In this document: in pieces, positions 51,643 through 61,812 of the stretch
Layout of the letters: each line of letters begins with the position of its first letter
Position numbering within the stretch: the stretch's first letter is position 1
Assembly (NCBI GenBank): GCA_021228405.1
Contig: JAJQRF010000004.1
Span: 1 to 64,000 of the forward strand
Origin: Pyrinomonadaceae bacterium
Lineage (GTDB): Bacteria > Acidobacteriota > Blastocatellia > Pyrinomonadales > Pyrinomonadaceae
Direction of reading: 5' to 3'
Length of the DNA stretch: 64,000 nucleotides
Notes under the pieces: model-generated
Databases searched by the model: none
What the model saw: only the letters and a program-made list of their open reading frames with translations
What the model was told of the DNA's origin: nothing
Program-made: the position numbers and the translations under genes

Positions 51643-53385
51643 ATGAATAAAGGATTGGTTCTGTTTTTATGTTTGTTTTTGGCGATGCCTTCTGCTGTTT
51701 TTGCGCAGGTAAAACAGGAAAAGCCCGAAAAACAGAAGTCCGTTTCTCAAATTCCGAGAACCGACCCGTTCCAGATCGGTAAGGGCAAATTTTTCTCGGC
51801 TTCGACCAAATCCGCGCCGCCGCAAAGCAGTTTTGAGCCGGCACAAACGAGTTCCGACGAAATCTCCGAAGACTTTGCCGAAGCTCTCGATATTATCCGC
51901 AAAAATCACGTCAGCGGGAAAAAACTCGATTTTAACGAAGTCACGAAATCTTCCGTGACCGCGATGCTCCGCACGCTCGACCCGCATTCAAATTATTTCG
52001 ACACGCGCGAATACGAAGAACTGCTGACCGATCAGCAAAGCGAATATTACGGCATCGGCGCGACCATCGTAAATTACGAACGCGGCGGCGAGGTGGAAAC
52101 CTACGTCGTTTCCACTTTTCCCGAATCAGCCGCGAGCCGCGCAAACCTGCGCTACGGCGACAAGATCGTTGCCGTCAACGGCGAAAAAATGACCGACAAG
52201 GATTCGGAATATGTCCGCGATAAGGTGCGCGGCAAGCTCGGTTCGACCGTCCGCATCCAGTTTGAACGCGCCGATACGAAACGGCTCGAAACCATCGAAC
52301 TCAAACGCACACGCGTTCCGCAACCGTCGATTCCCGACGCTTATCTTCTGCGCCGCGATGTCGGCTATGTCGATATGACCGAAGGTTTTAATTACACGAC
52401 CGCCGAAGAATTGACCGTCGCGCTCAGGGAACTGCGCGAGCAGGGGATGAAAACGCTGATCCTCGATCTGCGCAACAATCCGGGCGGAATCCTCGAACAA
52501 GCCGTCAAGGTCGCCGAAAGATTTCTGCCCGAGGGAAGCACCGTCGTCACCCAACGCGGACGTTTCCGCATCGACAACCGCACCTGGAAATCGACCAACC
52601 GCAACGCCGAAACGATGCCGATGGTCGTGCTCGTCGATGGCGGCAGTGCGTCGGCTTCGGAAATCGTCGCGGGTGCTTTGCAGGATTTCGACCGCGCTTT
52701 TATTATCGGCGAAAAAACGTTCGGCAAAGGTTTGGTGCAGAGTATTTTCAATTTGCCCTACAGTTCGGGCTTGACGCTCACGACGGCGAAATATTACACG
52801 CCGTCGGGACGTTCGATCCAGCGCGATTATTCAAAGGGAAATCTTTACGATTATTTCAATCACAAGGAAGATGCGACCGCGCAGACCGGGCAAAATCATC
52901 CCGTTTCATACACGATGATCGGCAGAAAGGTCTACGGCGGCGACGGGATTATGCCCGATGAAGTCGTCAAGGAAAAAAATCTCTCGCAACTTGAAGCCAA
53001 TCTGCTCGACCCGCTTTTCTTTTTCAGCCGCGAACTCGTTCACGGACGCGTCAAGGGTTTTGAAAATTACAAAATGTCGGGACAAGTGCGTTACGGCGAA
53101 CGGATTCAGCCGAGCGATTCGCCCGTTACGGACGAACTGATTTCCGCCTTTAAAGCATTCGCGGTCAAGGAAAAATTAGTGACCGCCGAAAAACTCGATA
53201 ACGAAAATTCATTCATCAAGACCCGTCTGCGTTTTAATTTGATTATGGCGGCTTTCGGCAGTGTTTCGGCAAATCAGGTCTTGATCGAAGACGATCCGCA
53301 GGTCAGCAAAGCCGTCGAAGCCCTTCCGCGTGCCGAACAGCTCGCGCTTTCCGCGAAAAAGGCGAACCGCAAACAATATCACTAA
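51643..53385 (+). CDS. S41 family C-terminal processing protease
   Basis: This is a 580-residue periplasmic serine protease. I start at ATG 51643 because it begins a signal peptide (KGLVLFLCLFLAMPSAVFAQ) and follows GAGGAGA. A PDZ domain covers about 115-200 (YYGIGATIVNYERGG, YGDKIVAVNGEKMTD). The S41 core has Ser337 in GGSASASEIVAGAL and Lys362 in TFGKGLVQ. It probably trims tails of envelope proteins. It is monocistronic, with a hairpin just downstream. Confidence 0.93.
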   Translation: MNKGLVLFLCLFLAMPSAVFAQVKQEKPEKQKSVSQIPRTDPFQIGKGKFFSASTKSAPPQSSFEPAQTSSDEISEDFAEALDIIRKNHVSGKKLDFNEVTKSSVTAMLRTLDPHSNYFDTREYEELLTDQQSEYYGIGATIVNYERGGEVETYVVSTFPESAASRANLRYGDKIVAVNGEKMTDKDSEYVRDKVRGKLGSTVRIQFERADTKRLETIELKRTRVPQPSIPDAYLLRRDVGYVDMTEGFNYTTAEELTVALRELREQGMKTLILDLRNNPGGILEQAVKVAERFLPEGSTVVTQRGRFRIDNRTWKSTNRNAETMPMVVLVDGGSASASEIVAGALQDFDRAFIIGEKTFGKGLVQSIFNLPYSSGLTLTTAKYYTPSGRSIQRDYSKGNLYDYFNHKEDATAQTGQNHPVSYTMIGRKVYGGDGIMPDEVVKEKNLSQLEANLLDPLFFFSRELVHGRVKGFENYKMSGQVRYGERIQPSDSPVTDELISAFKAFAVKEKLVTAEKLDNENSFIKTRLRFNLIMAAFGSVSANQVLIEDDPQVSKAVEALPRAEQLALSAKKANRKQYH

Positions 53386-53402
53386 AGGAAACAAAGAAAA
53401 AA

Positions 53403-53425
53403 CCGCCGGGTCGCATACCCGGCGG
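53403..53425. other. GC-rich hairpin behind the S41 gene
   Basis: The 9-bp perfect stem ccgccgggt/acccggcgg has a 5-base loop but no T run, so it is not a standard terminator. The rest of the gap (53386-53711) shows an AGGAGG without a start codon and one good terminator. Confidence 0.5.
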
Positions 53426-53656
53426 AAAAGAAACAGGAGGATTTAGAAAGCTAAAAGCCGAAACGCAAACGTCGCAAATCTTAACGGCTCGACTGACAGC
53501 CTATTTAGAATGATGCCGCCCGCCTAAGGTCGGTTGCTCACACGCAAAATATTTTTTTAACTTCTTCGCTCAAACGGGTAAATTTCAGATTAATTTGAAA
53601 AACTGCGCCTTGCATAACGATGCTAAATATCGGGATCATAAATTTTCAAGGCTTAC

Positions 53657-53693
53657 AAAAAAGCCTGCCTGAAGTTTTCAGGCAGGCTTTTTT
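53657..53693. terminator. Bidirectional terminator between the S41 and TonB receptor genes
   Basis: A 16-bp stem (aaaaaagcctgcctga with tcaggcaggctttttt) has a short loop and T runs in both directions. Confidence 0.9.
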
Positions 53694-53711
53694 CAATTAG
53701 ATTCGGACAAT

Positions 53712-56700
53712 TTAGAAAAGCAATCTGAATCCGAATCTGACCGTTCGCGGGTTTTGATACAGGAACGGTAATTTGTAGCGAACGTCGCTCCGGTCGGGTT
53801 GCGAGGCAACGCGTGCTTGAATGGCGGTCAACAAACTTCCGTCGGTGTAACCGTTAGCATACTGAACCTGTGACAAACCGAGTGCCGTCGCGTTTACGGG
53901 TGCGGTGCTCGGATTGACCGTCGTGTAAATGCCCGTTACCGTATCCTGATCGAAAAGATTCGTAAAGTTCAGATCGACCGCCATCGTGAAACGATTATCG
54001 CGTCCGAATCTGTAACGATGCGTTACGTTCAGGTCTGTTTGCGAAAATACGGGACTGCGTCCGAGATCGCCGCGCGCGAGGAAAATCTGCGGGGTAACGG
54101 TCGAAGCACCGTAGATCGTGGTCGTTTGCGGAGTTCCCGACGTGACCGTTTGGAACGCCGCAAATTCGGTCGAATTTGTTTTATTTCCCATCCAATCGAA
54201 AATATACGCCCCGTAAATATTGAAAACGTGCGGTCTGTCCGTCTGCAAACGACCGTTATCGGGTTCGCCTTTGGCGGTAAATCCGATGAACGGCAAGTCG
54301 AAAGCGCGGCTCACGCCCGGCGAAGTACGACCGTTGACGAGATGCGGTTCGTCCGAGCTTGCCAGTCCCGAATAGTTTCCATACAAACGGCTGTAAGTGT
54401 AATTCGCATTGAAATACCAATTATCCGACAAACGCTTTTCGAGCACGAATTCGAGTCCGTCGTAGCGTCTTTGCGGTCTGGTCGATTTGTTGTATCCGAG
54501 TGCCTGCAAAGTTTGCAGATGCAAACCACTGCCCGGATTTCCGATAATATACGCTTCGCTTCCCGCCGCGTTGACGATACCCGCGTCCTCGACCGCTTCG
54601 TCAACGTTTTTGTAGGTGTAACGGGTGCGGAAAACGTAATTCTGGCTCAGTTGATGCTCGATGCCGACCGTAAATTCGGTTTGCTGGAACGGTTTCAAAT
54701 TCGGATCGACCGCACCGCCGTTCAATGCCGAAGCGTTCGGATCGTTCGCGTTGACGCGAAGATTTTTCTGGCAACGACTGCGGGCACCGGAAGTAATGAA
54801 TCCCGAAGCCGGGCAAACGCTCGGTCCGGTGTAACCGTTCAGGATGTTGAGAATATTGAAGCTGTTCGCGGTGTCGCCCGGAAACAGTTCAAAATAATCT
54901 TCAAGGAAAACGTCGCCGCCGAACAAACCGCGCGGAAGCTCGAATTTAACACGGTCGAAAAAGCGTCCGTAACTTGCGAAAAGTTTGGTTTTGCCGTCGC
55001 CGAAAAAGTCGTAAGCAAAGCCTAAGCGTGGTGCGACCTTGTCATTCCAACTGAAATTGATGGCACTCGGAAATTGGTTATACGAAGGAAGATTTTCCTT
55101 TTCGATACGAACGCCGAGATTTAAGGTCAAACGACTGAACGGCTGATATTTGTCCTGAATGTAAATACCCTGACTCAAATTCGACGCTTTGCCGTTCGTT
55201 CCCGTTCTTCTGAACGAAGCCGAACCGACCGCGCCGGGCGTATCAGTGACCGCGCCGCCGAGCAAGGTCGAAATAGGCGTTCCATAGTTAAAGGAAATGC
55301 GCCCGATCGCGTTGTTTCCCGACTGAACGTCATTGAAAATCTTATAGCGTTGATAACCGCCTTTGAATTCGTGCCGTCCGCCGAAATTGGCGATATACGA
55401 ACCCGAAAATTCGTAGGAATCACGAACCGAAACGTCCTTCACGGTAATCGTATTCGCGCCCGTTGTCGAACACGGGAAATTCACGTTCGGAGTTCCGCAA
55501 CTGAAAATCTGCGTCGTGCTCGGCACGAAATAGTTACCGTTCTTTTCATTCAAAAATCCGCGGCTGTAGCGACCGTCGATCACCAAATTGCTCGTCGGCG
55601 TGTAAACACCCGAAAACGTCACGACGTTTGAATTCTGCCGTCCGCCCTGTTTGCTGGTAAACTGATTGCCCGTCAAAACGCCGATGGTGCCGCCGTAGTT
55701 TGCGGTCGGAACGTTGTTGAAGCCGATCGCCGGCGAAGCCACGTTCGTGAACGAAGTCGTCGGAAGGCTTCCACGGTCGACGACCGGGTTCCAGAGATAA
55801 GTTCCCGTAAACCTCAAATTGTTGAACGGATTTGCATCAAGGCGCGTGAAAGCATATTCATAAGTTCTCTTTCTCGAATATGTTTCCGTCGTAATCAGGG
55901 TTCTGGTCGAAGCAGGCAGATTTGTGTAATACGGAACCGTCACATCGGTTTGAAAAACCTGCGGTGAATAGCTCGAATAAAACCAGAGCCGATCCCTAAA
56001 AATCGGACCGCTCACGTTGGCGGTCGGAAAAACGTTCGTTCCGCCGCTTTTCGCGGGGTTAAAATATTCCGCCGTTTGCACGAAATTGTTTGCCGCTACT
56101 GTTCCGGTCGTGAATCGGTTAAGCAACGGTCGCGGGGTTCCCGCAAATTTGGCAGGTTCAAACTGGAGTCCGACCTCGCCGTGAAATTCGTTTCCGCCGC
56201 CGCGCGTGACGACGCTCACCACGCCGCCCGTCGCTCCGCCGTAAGCCGCTTCAAATCCCGATGATTTGACTTGAACTTCCTGCACGAGCTGGGTCGGAAT
56301 ATTAAATGTTTCGTTCAGAGTTCCGGTTCTGTAATTTGTTACTTCCTGTCCGTCGATCACGAAAACGTTTTCTCCGCCTGATGCGCCGTCAACCGAAAAT
56401 CCACCCGAACGGCTTTCCGGGCGCGTTCCCGGAACGGTTTTCAAAAGACTCGTAAAGCCCGTTCCCTTCGGAAGAAGTTCGATCTTTTGCGCGTTGATCG
56501 TGGTTTGAATCGCGTTGTTGGTCGTATCGACCGGCGGCGCGTCCGAAACCGAAACGTCGACCGTATTGACGCTTCCGCCCGGATTGACGGTAATTTCGAG
56601 TTGTGTTGTCTGACCGATCGCAACCGTCACGTTTTCATAACGCGCTTCGCCGAATCCGCCTGATGCCGTTGTCACGACATCGTAAGTTCCCGGCGGAACC

Positions 56701-56951
56701 TGAATAACTCGGAAAAAACCGTCGCCGTTCGACGTGATCGTGCGTTTGAAGCCGGCTCCGGTTCCGGTCGTGGTCGTTCCCGTCGCCACGGCTTTCGCAC
56801 TGGTGATCGTAATCGAAACATTAGGCACAAAAGCACCTGCCGAATCTTTTACTGTCCCCTCGATATTTCCGGTTGTTTCTTGTCCGAACACTGTGGCAGA
56901 CAGACAAAATACCAACACAAACAAAAACTTAATAAAAATTAAATTTTTCAT
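53712..56951 (-). CDS. TonB-dependent receptor, Oar-like
   Basis: This is a 1079-residue outer-membrane transporter. Signal peptide (FIKFLFVLVFCLSATVFG) is followed by a carboxypeptidase-regulatory-like domain (about 25-115, IEGTVKDSAGAFVPNVSITI). The plug (about 130-260) has the TonB-type GFEAAYGGATGGVVSVVTRGG. The barrel ends in the aromatic KTVRFGFRLLF-type terminus (NPRTVRFGFRLLF). AGGAG precedes the ATG at 56951. Receptors with this N-terminal domain are expanded in Acidobacteriota and take up glycans, peptides or metal complexes. The ligand cannot be told. Confidence 0.92.
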   Translation of the reverse strand: MKNLIFIKFLFVLVFCLSATVFGQETTGNIEGTVKDSAGAFVPNVSITITSAKAVATGTTTTGTGAGFKRTITSNGDGFFRVIQVPPGTYDVVTTASGGFGEARYENVTVAIGQTTQLEITVNPGGSVNTVDVSVSDAPPVDTTNNAIQTTINAQKIELLPKGTGFTSLLKTVPGTRPESRSGGFSVDGASGGENVFVIDGQEVTNYRTGTLNETFNIPTQLVQEVQVKSSGFEAAYGGATGGVVSVVTRGGGNEFHGEVGLQFEPAKFAGTPRPLLNRFTTGTVAANNFVQTAEYFNPAKSGGTNVFPTANVSGPIFRDRLWFYSSYSPQVFQTDVTVPYYTNLPASTRTLITTETYSRKRTYEYAFTRLDANPFNNLRFTGTYLWNPVVDRGSLPTTSFTNVASPAIGFNNVPTANYGGTIGVLTGNQFTSKQGGRQNSNVVTFSGVYTPTSNLVIDGRYSRGFLNEKNGNYFVPSTTQIFSCGTPNVNFPCSTTGANTITVKDVSVRDSYEFSGSYIANFGGRHEFKGGYQRYKIFNDVQSGNNAIGRISFNYGTPISTLLGGAVTDTPGAVGSASFRRTGTNGKASNLSQGIYIQDKYQPFSRLTLNLGVRIEKENLPSYNQFPSAINFSWNDKVAPRLGFAYDFFGDGKTKLFASYGRFFDRVKFELPRGLFGGDVFLEDYFELFPGDTANSFNILNILNGYTGPSVCPASGFITSGARSRCQKNLRVNANDPNASALNGGAVDPNLKPFQQTEFTVGIEHQLSQNYVFRTRYTYKNVDEAVEDAGIVNAAGSEAYIIGNPGSGLHLQTLQALGYNKSTRPQRRYDGLEFVLEKRLSDNWYFNANYTYSRLYGNYSGLASSDEPHLVNGRTSPGVSRAFDLPFIGFTAKGEPDNGRLQTDRPHVFNIYGAYIFDWMGNKTNSTEFAAFQTVTSGTPQTTTIYGASTVTPQIFLARGDLGRSPVFSQTDLNVTHRYRFGRDNRFTMAVDLNFTNLFDQDTVTGIYTTVNPSTAPVNATALGLSQVQYANGYTDGSLLTAIQARVASQPDRSDVRYKLPFLYQNPRTVRFGFRLLF

Positions 56952-57240
56952 CTTTTGCTCCTAATTAAAGTTTTTCTCTTTTGTAGTGTAAAAATAAGTT
57001 GTTCGCTCACTTCTACGGACACAACCGAAAATTAGTTTCCAAACCAATTAATTTCTTTTATACCAATAAAAAGAAGATTGCCTTTGAATATTTTGACCAA
57101 CGGGCAACTGATTTTGTCGATAATGATGTGTTATGCCGAACTAATGAACAACAAAAATTTCTGATGTAACATAACACAGAAGTTACATTTTTGTTAAGCA
57201 AAATCGGGAAATTCTTGAAATTTGTGCGGAAAAAGTTTTT

Positions 57241-58215
57241 TTATTTTTGATATTGCAGAATTACGCCGTTGCCACCGACTGCGTAACCGTATTTTTTGGT
57301 CATATAAAGCCCGTAAAGACGATCAACCGTGCGGCTTTCCTGCTTGACCCAGCTTTTGCCTTTGTCGTTCGAGCGCAGGATCGTGCCGTCGTATCCGACG
57401 ATCCAACCGTTTTTGTCGTCGGCGAAATCGACGCGCATAAAAGTCGAAGCGAATGAAGTGCGGACACTTCGCCAGAAGTTTCCGCCGTCTTCGGTTCTCA
57501 GGATCGTACCTTTACTGCCGACGGCATAGCCTTCTTTTTCATCGCGGAAATCGACATTGTAGAGGTCTTTGTCGGTTCCCGATTTTTGTTTCACAAAGCT
57601 CGCACCGCCGTCGGTCGAGGCAAGAATCAAACCGCCGTCGCCGACGATCCAGCAATAATTATCGCCGACAAAATCGAGGTGATAAAGCTCGGTCTTGGAC
57701 GGAACCGTGACTCTGACCCACGATTCGCCGCCGTCCTCGGTGCGCATCACGAGCGAATCGACAACGTTTTCGCCTTTTCTATCGAGGATTGAACCGATCA
57801 CGATACCGCGTTTTTTATTGGCAAAACGGATGCTCAAAAATTCGGGTGAACCGTTCGGAAAATCGTTCAAACGATAGATTCTGGTTTCACGCCAGTTTTC
57901 ACCGCCGTCTTTCGTGATGAACATTTTTTTTCCCGCGACGAGATAGCCGTTGTCATCGTTGCGAAAATAGATTTCGTTAATGCTTTCGGTCGTTCCGATG
58001 TCTTTTTTCTTCCAATTTCTGCCGCCGTCGATTGTCGAAGCCAGATAGCCGTCGTCGCCTGCGATCCAGCCTTTGTCGGACGAAGTGAAATAAACCGTGA
58101 TCAGATCGCCGCTGGCTTTGACCTTGTTGGGAACCCAGGAAGTTTGTGAAAAGGCGGAAGAGGCAAAAATTGAAACTATGATAAATATGAAAATTACTCT
58201 TTGAAAAAATGACAT
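57241..58215 (-). CDS. Secreted YCF48/BNR-repeat beta-propeller protein
   Basis: This is a 324-residue exported protein with a signal peptide (VIFIFIIVSIFASSAFSQ) and about six repeats of the type GWIAGDDGYLASTIDGGRNW, KGTILRTEDGGNFWRS and GWIVGYDGTILRSNDKGKSW, the YCF48/BNR (photosystem II assembly factor-like) pattern forming a propeller. No enzyme residues are evident; it probably binds protein or glycan at the cell surface. A terminator of the upstream VIT-VWA gene separates the two. Confidence 0.85.
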   Translation of the reverse strand: MSFFQRVIFIFIIVSIFASSAFSQTSWVPNKVKASGDLITVYFTSSDKGWIAGDDGYLASTIDGGRNWKKKDIGTTESINEIYFRNDDNGYLVAGKKMFITKDGGENWRETRIYRLNDFPNGSPEFLSIRFANKKRGIVIGSILDRKGENVVDSLVMRTEDGGESWVRVTVPSKTELYHLDFVGDNYCWIVGDGGLILASTDGGASFVKQKSGTDKDLYNVDFRDEKEGYAVGSKGTILRTEDGGNFWRSVRTSFASTFMRVDFADDKNGWIVGYDGTILRSNDKGKSWVKQESRTVDRLYGLYMTKKYGYAVGGNGVILQYQK

Positions 58216-58244
58216 CTTTTCTCCTTATGACGATTAAAAATAAA

Positions 58245-58294
58245 AAAGGTGAATTTGACCTAAAATACAATTTTTTAGGTCAAATGTCACCTTT
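58245..58294 (-). terminator. Terminator behind the VIT-VWA gene
   Basis: The imperfect stem aaaggtgaatttgacct/aggtcaaatgtcaccttt has A/T flanks and lies between the VIT-VWA stop and the YCF48 gene start. Confidence 0.7.
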
Positions 58295-58331
58295 CTGATG
58301 TCGAAAAGAGGCTTTCGGTTTTATCCGAAAT

Positions 58332-60572
58332 CTATTTCGTGATGCGGTAAACCCTGCTGTTCCAAACGACGACGACTTCTTCGCCGATGGCAAGATATTG
58401 CGCAAGTTCAGTATTGCTTGCGGCGAGTTTGTAATACTCTTCGCTCGCAAATTTGATATTTACTTCGGGTAATTTCGCCTCGGTTTTGAAATCCGAATCG
58501 ACCCAGACATTGCTTTGATTAATGAAATTTTTGTTTGCGACAAACTGGTTCGCGTTTGAATTTCTAATCAATATTTGCTCATCCGCTTCCTGTCCTTCGA
58601 CTGAAACCGTTGCGTTCGATTGCATAGCGTTTTGCTGAACGCTCATTTGCACTGCCCCGGCACCGCTCTTTGCGACGACTCTTTTCCCGCCTTCGCGCAT
58701 CATCAAATCAGCCGCTGGCGCGCTTCGGGCAACGTTTTGAAGCGTTCCGTCTGTGGCAAGATAGGAAGTGTAAGGCGTTACGAGTCCGTATTTCGTGCCG
58801 AGTTCGACGACTTCATCGCGTGTTTCCTTCGTTTCACCGTTGTTTCTGATCTGTTCGAGCAACCAACCGACTCGGCGCGAAGCCCACAAACGCGGTAAAA
58901 AATCGTTCTTTTCGGCGCGAAGCGGAAAATCGAGATCATCATAGCTGAAAGTCCGCGTTTGATTGTTCGACTTTCCCTTCAGATGAACCGTGATATTTTG
59001 CAGATCAGCCGAATTTTTATATCTGCCGATGATCGAAATCTGCATTCCTTTAAAAATATCGCTCAATTTTCGCGGATACATATAATCAACCTGTGCACCG
59101 CCGAAGTCGATTTCGAGGTCGGACAAAACGGGCGAACTAACTTTCGCAAAAAAGTTGGAAACTTTTATCTCCAAATCTTCCTTGGGCTGAACGTAATCGG
59201 AAATTCCCGCGTTTTCCGAACCGAGTTTGTCCAAAAGCGTCGTATTGACATCGTAACCGAAGCCGAACGGAAACATTCTGACTTCGACATTTTTCACTTT
59301 TTTGAAATTTTCGATGATCTTATCGGCGTTTGCCTCGCCGACGGTCGGCAAACCGTCCGTCATAAAAACGATCATTTTCGGACGCTCGTTCTTTTCAAAC
59401 TGTTTGACCGCCGCGATCAGCGAATCGTTAATATTCGTTCCGCCGGTCGGTTTCAGATTTTCGACAAATTCTTCGCCGCGTTTCCTGCCCGAATCGTTCG
59501 CCGCAATCGGTTTCGCTTCCATTAAATGTTCCTCGCCCGCAAAATTTATGATGTTGAAACGGTCGCCTTCGCGAAGCGTCCGAACACCGAAAAGCAAAGC
59601 CTTGCGCGCTTTTTCCATTTTGCCTTCGTCCGCCATCGAACCCGATGTGTCGAGCACGAAAACGATGTCTTTATTAACCAGTTCCCTTTCGCTCAGATCG
59701 TCTTTCGGTGAAAGCTGAAGCAGAAAAAATCCGTCCTTGCCGGGTTCGCGATACGTCAAAAGCGACATTCCGAAATCGTTGTTCGAGAGTCCGTAGAAAA
59801 GCTGAAAATCATTCTCGTTCGAGTTTGTTTCAAACGAAACGACCGCCGAAACCTCGCCTTTCCGGGAAACTTCGACCTGATGCGACGGCGAATAAATATT
59901 TCGCAACGCTTCCTTTCCGACGATCTCGATCCTTCCCGAAACCGTTCCGAACTTTTGCGGCGGCATATTTCTTCTAACCTCGTCGCTCGTTTGCCGCGCC
60001 CAGAGATTTCTGCCCGTTCCGAGCGGATAACGATAAGCGACCGTGCCCGATTCGGCTTTCAGAACCTGTGAATAAGTGATTTCGAGTTTCTTGTCGGAAT
60101 TGGGCGGAATCGGGAAGATCGATGCCTGAAACAAATCCTTTCCGGCATATTCCAACAATCCCGGATCGCGTTGGCGGCGCACGATCTCGTCGTAAATCCG
60201 CCGCGCTTCTTCACGACTGCGCACTTCGCCGACGAGCTTTTTACCGTTTTCCCAGATGGAAAACTCGACGATCGAAGCCGTTTCGGGAATCGGGAAAAAA
60301 TATGTTCCTTCTAAAGTGTATTGCGTGTCGTTGCGGAAAATCTGCTCGACGTGCGTGGTCGCAACCTGTCCGTTTATTTTCGTATCGAGTTTGATGGATT
60401 TGACGGTAAGAACGTTCGGTAACGGAATCGGTTGCGGAATCGGGCGCGGCGGTCGGCAAGGTCTAACGTCGCAAATTATTGGAACAATTACACCTTGTGC
60501 GTGCGCCGAGAGAGTAAAAAACAAACCGACGAACAACAAACCGAGAGAGTTTGCGAAAAACTTCAACTTCAT
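58332..60572 (-). CDS. VIT and von Willebrand A domain protein
   Basis: This is a 746-residue exported protein with a signal peptide (FANSLGLLFVGLFFTLSAHAQ). A VIT domain covers about 45-170 (VEQIFRNDTQYTLEGTYFFP, REEARRIYDEIVRRQRDPGL). A VWA domain from about residue 300 holds the metal site DTSGSM (Asp308), with a Thr loop (GGTNINDSL) and MTDGLPTV. A C-terminal helical and beta part of about 200 residues follows. The layout matches inter-alpha-trypsin-inhibitor heavy-chain-like bacterial proteins, thought to bind surface ligands. Confidence 0.9.
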   Translation of the reverse strand: MKLKFFANSLGLLFVGLFFTLSAHAQGVIVPIICDVRPCRPPRPIPQPIPLPNVLTVKSIKLDTKINGQVATTHVEQIFRNDTQYTLEGTYFFPIPETASIVEFSIWENGKKLVGEVRSREEARRIYDEIVRRQRDPGLLEYAGKDLFQASIFPIPPNSDKKLEITYSQVLKAESGTVAYRYPLGTGRNLWARQTSDEVRRNMPPQKFGTVSGRIEIVGKEALRNIYSPSHQVEVSRKGEVSAVVSFETNSNENDFQLFYGLSNNDFGMSLLTYREPGKDGFFLLQLSPKDDLSERELVNKDIVFVLDTSGSMADEGKMEKARKALLFGVRTLREGDRFNIINFAGEEHLMEAKPIAANDSGRKRGEEFVENLKPTGGTNINDSLIAAVKQFEKNERPKMIVFMTDGLPTVGEANADKIIENFKKVKNVEVRMFPFGFGYDVNTTLLDKLGSENAGISDYVQPKEDLEIKVSNFFAKVSSPVLSDLEIDFGGAQVDYMYPRKLSDIFKGMQISIIGRYKNSADLQNITVHLKGKSNNQTRTFSYDDLDFPLRAEKNDFLPRLWASRRVGWLLEQIRNNGETKETRDEVVELGTKYGLVTPYTSYLATDGTLQNVARSAPAADLMMREGGKRVVAKSGAGAVQMSVQQNAMQSNATVSVEGQEADEQILIRNSNANQFVANKNFINQSNVWVDSDFKTEAKLPEVNIKFASEEYYKLAASNTELAQYLAIGEEVVVVWNSRVYRITK

Positions 60573-60692
60573 AAATTTTCTCCTAAAACATGTTTCAAGC
60601 GTGGAATTTGGTTACTTTACGCTTCTATGACGTTTTAAGGAACGTTTGAAGTTGCTTTGGCTTGCACGATTTTTCCGGATTATTCCAGCTAT

Positions 60693-61421
60693 CTATTGAT
60701 TCGCTTCATCGGCTAAAGCGTCGTCGATGTCCTTTTCGAGTTTAAGACGAAGTTTTTCGACCAACTGATCGGCTTTTTGGACGTTCGCCTCAAGATTTGC
60801 CCTGGTGTTCTGGATTTCGGTCAAAAGATTTTGCAAATTTGCCTTTTCCGATTCGAGATTTTTCTTCCGCATTTCACGCAACTGCTCGGGACGAAGCGAA
60901 CCGGCAAAGGCAACCTGACGTTCGATCACTTCAGGGCGAATGTCATTTTCGATGTTGTCCAGACGATTTTTGATCGCGCTTTCCTTTTCGATCATTTCAA
61001 ACATTTGCTTGCGAATGGTTTCGGCGCGCTGTTCGGCGCGGGTGAGAATGTCGAGATTCAGTAAAAGGCGTTTTTGTTTTTCTTCGTAGGGGTCTTTTTT
61101 GGCAGATTCCAGATTTTTCATCCGGGCGTTCAATTCCTTGACGCGGGCGTTCGTTTTATCGAGTCCGTCATTCGCGGCTTCGTTCGTTTGAGTTTGATCT
61201 TGCGGAATCTGAACGACCTGATTTTCATTCGGATAATCGTCGGCGCGGCTGATTATTTCGGGAATCGTTTCAGCAGGAGTCGGGAAAGGTTGAGCCTTGA
61301 CCGTTCCTTTTTTGTTTTTTCGGGTAGTTTGCGCCGCGCTTTCAGAAAGAAAAACGGTCACAAAACCGATTGCCAACAAGTTTGCGGTGATGAATAATTT
61401 GATCTTTGAAGTATTTCTCAT
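60693..61421 (-). CDS. Secreted coiled-coil protein
   Basis: This is a 242-residue protein with a signal peptide (FITANLLAIGFVTVFLSESAAQ). A Thr/Pro/Asn-rich linker leads into a long charged helix region (about 85-235, ARVKELNARMKNLESAKKDP, EIQNTRANLEANVQKADQL). It overlaps the upstream 103-aa gene by 4 bp (ATGA at 61418-61421), so the two are translationally coupled. The function is unknown; it may be a periplasmic scaffold. Confidence 0.8.
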   Translation of the reverse strand: MRNTSKIKLFITANLLAIGFVTVFLSESAAQTTRKNKKGTVKAQPFPTPAETIPEIISRADDYPNENQVVQIPQDQTQTNEAANDGLDKTNARVKELNARMKNLESAKKDPYEEKQKRLLLNLDILTRAEQRAETIRKQMFEMIEKESAIKNRLDNIENDIRPEVIERQVAFAGSLRPEQLREMRKKNLESEKANLQNLLTEIQNTRANLEANVQKADQLVEKLRLKLEKDIDDALADEANQ

Positions 61422-61729
61422 TTCTCTTCCTGTTTCCCGTCTGTTTTTTCGACCTTGATTCTTTTTTTCGCAGGTTTGTCGGGAATCAGGTCGCCCGTGA
61501 AAAATTCGACGACATTTTTTGCCAACCCGACGACCGGAATCGCGTCAAGTCCCGAATTTATCACGCCCTTGACCACGCCTTTTTTCTTAATGTCGTAGCC
61601 GACAAAACCGATCGCCATTGCCGTTCCGACGTATGGAACCGACTTTCCGATTCTTCTGGCTAATTTCCAGCCGCCAGCCTCTGCCAATTTACGCTTTAAA
61701 CTTTTCTTATTTTCAGCCATAGTCAACAT
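61418..61729 (-). CDS. Small basic protein with a hydrophobic middle, 103 aa
   Basis: The Lys/Arg-rich ends flank a weakly hydrophobic middle with Gly (VPYVGTAMAIGFVGYD and GLDAIPVVGLAKNVVEFF), which may dip into the membrane. The layout recalls small colicin-like or toxin-type hydrophobic domains, without certainty. The start is ATG 61729 or ATG 61720, with no ribosome site to decide. It is coupled to the coiled-coil gene by a 4-bp overlap. No known family. Confidence 0.65.
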   Translation of the reverse strand: MLTMAENKKSLKRKLAEAGGWKLARRIGKSVPYVGTAMAIGFVGYDIKKKGVVKGVINSGLDAIPVVGLAKNVVEFFTGDLIPDKPAKKRIKVEKTDGKQEEK

Positions 61730-61812
61730 TATAACTTGCTTTAATCTGATGACAACAGCATACTTTTGTTTGCACGAACAATTGCGGCAAAAGTTCCAAT
61801 TTCAAAGAAAAT

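Noticed and set aside
54018-55025. 335-codon open frame opposite the TonB receptor gene
   Set aside because: It is an antisense shadow, Arg/Val-rich, with no motif.
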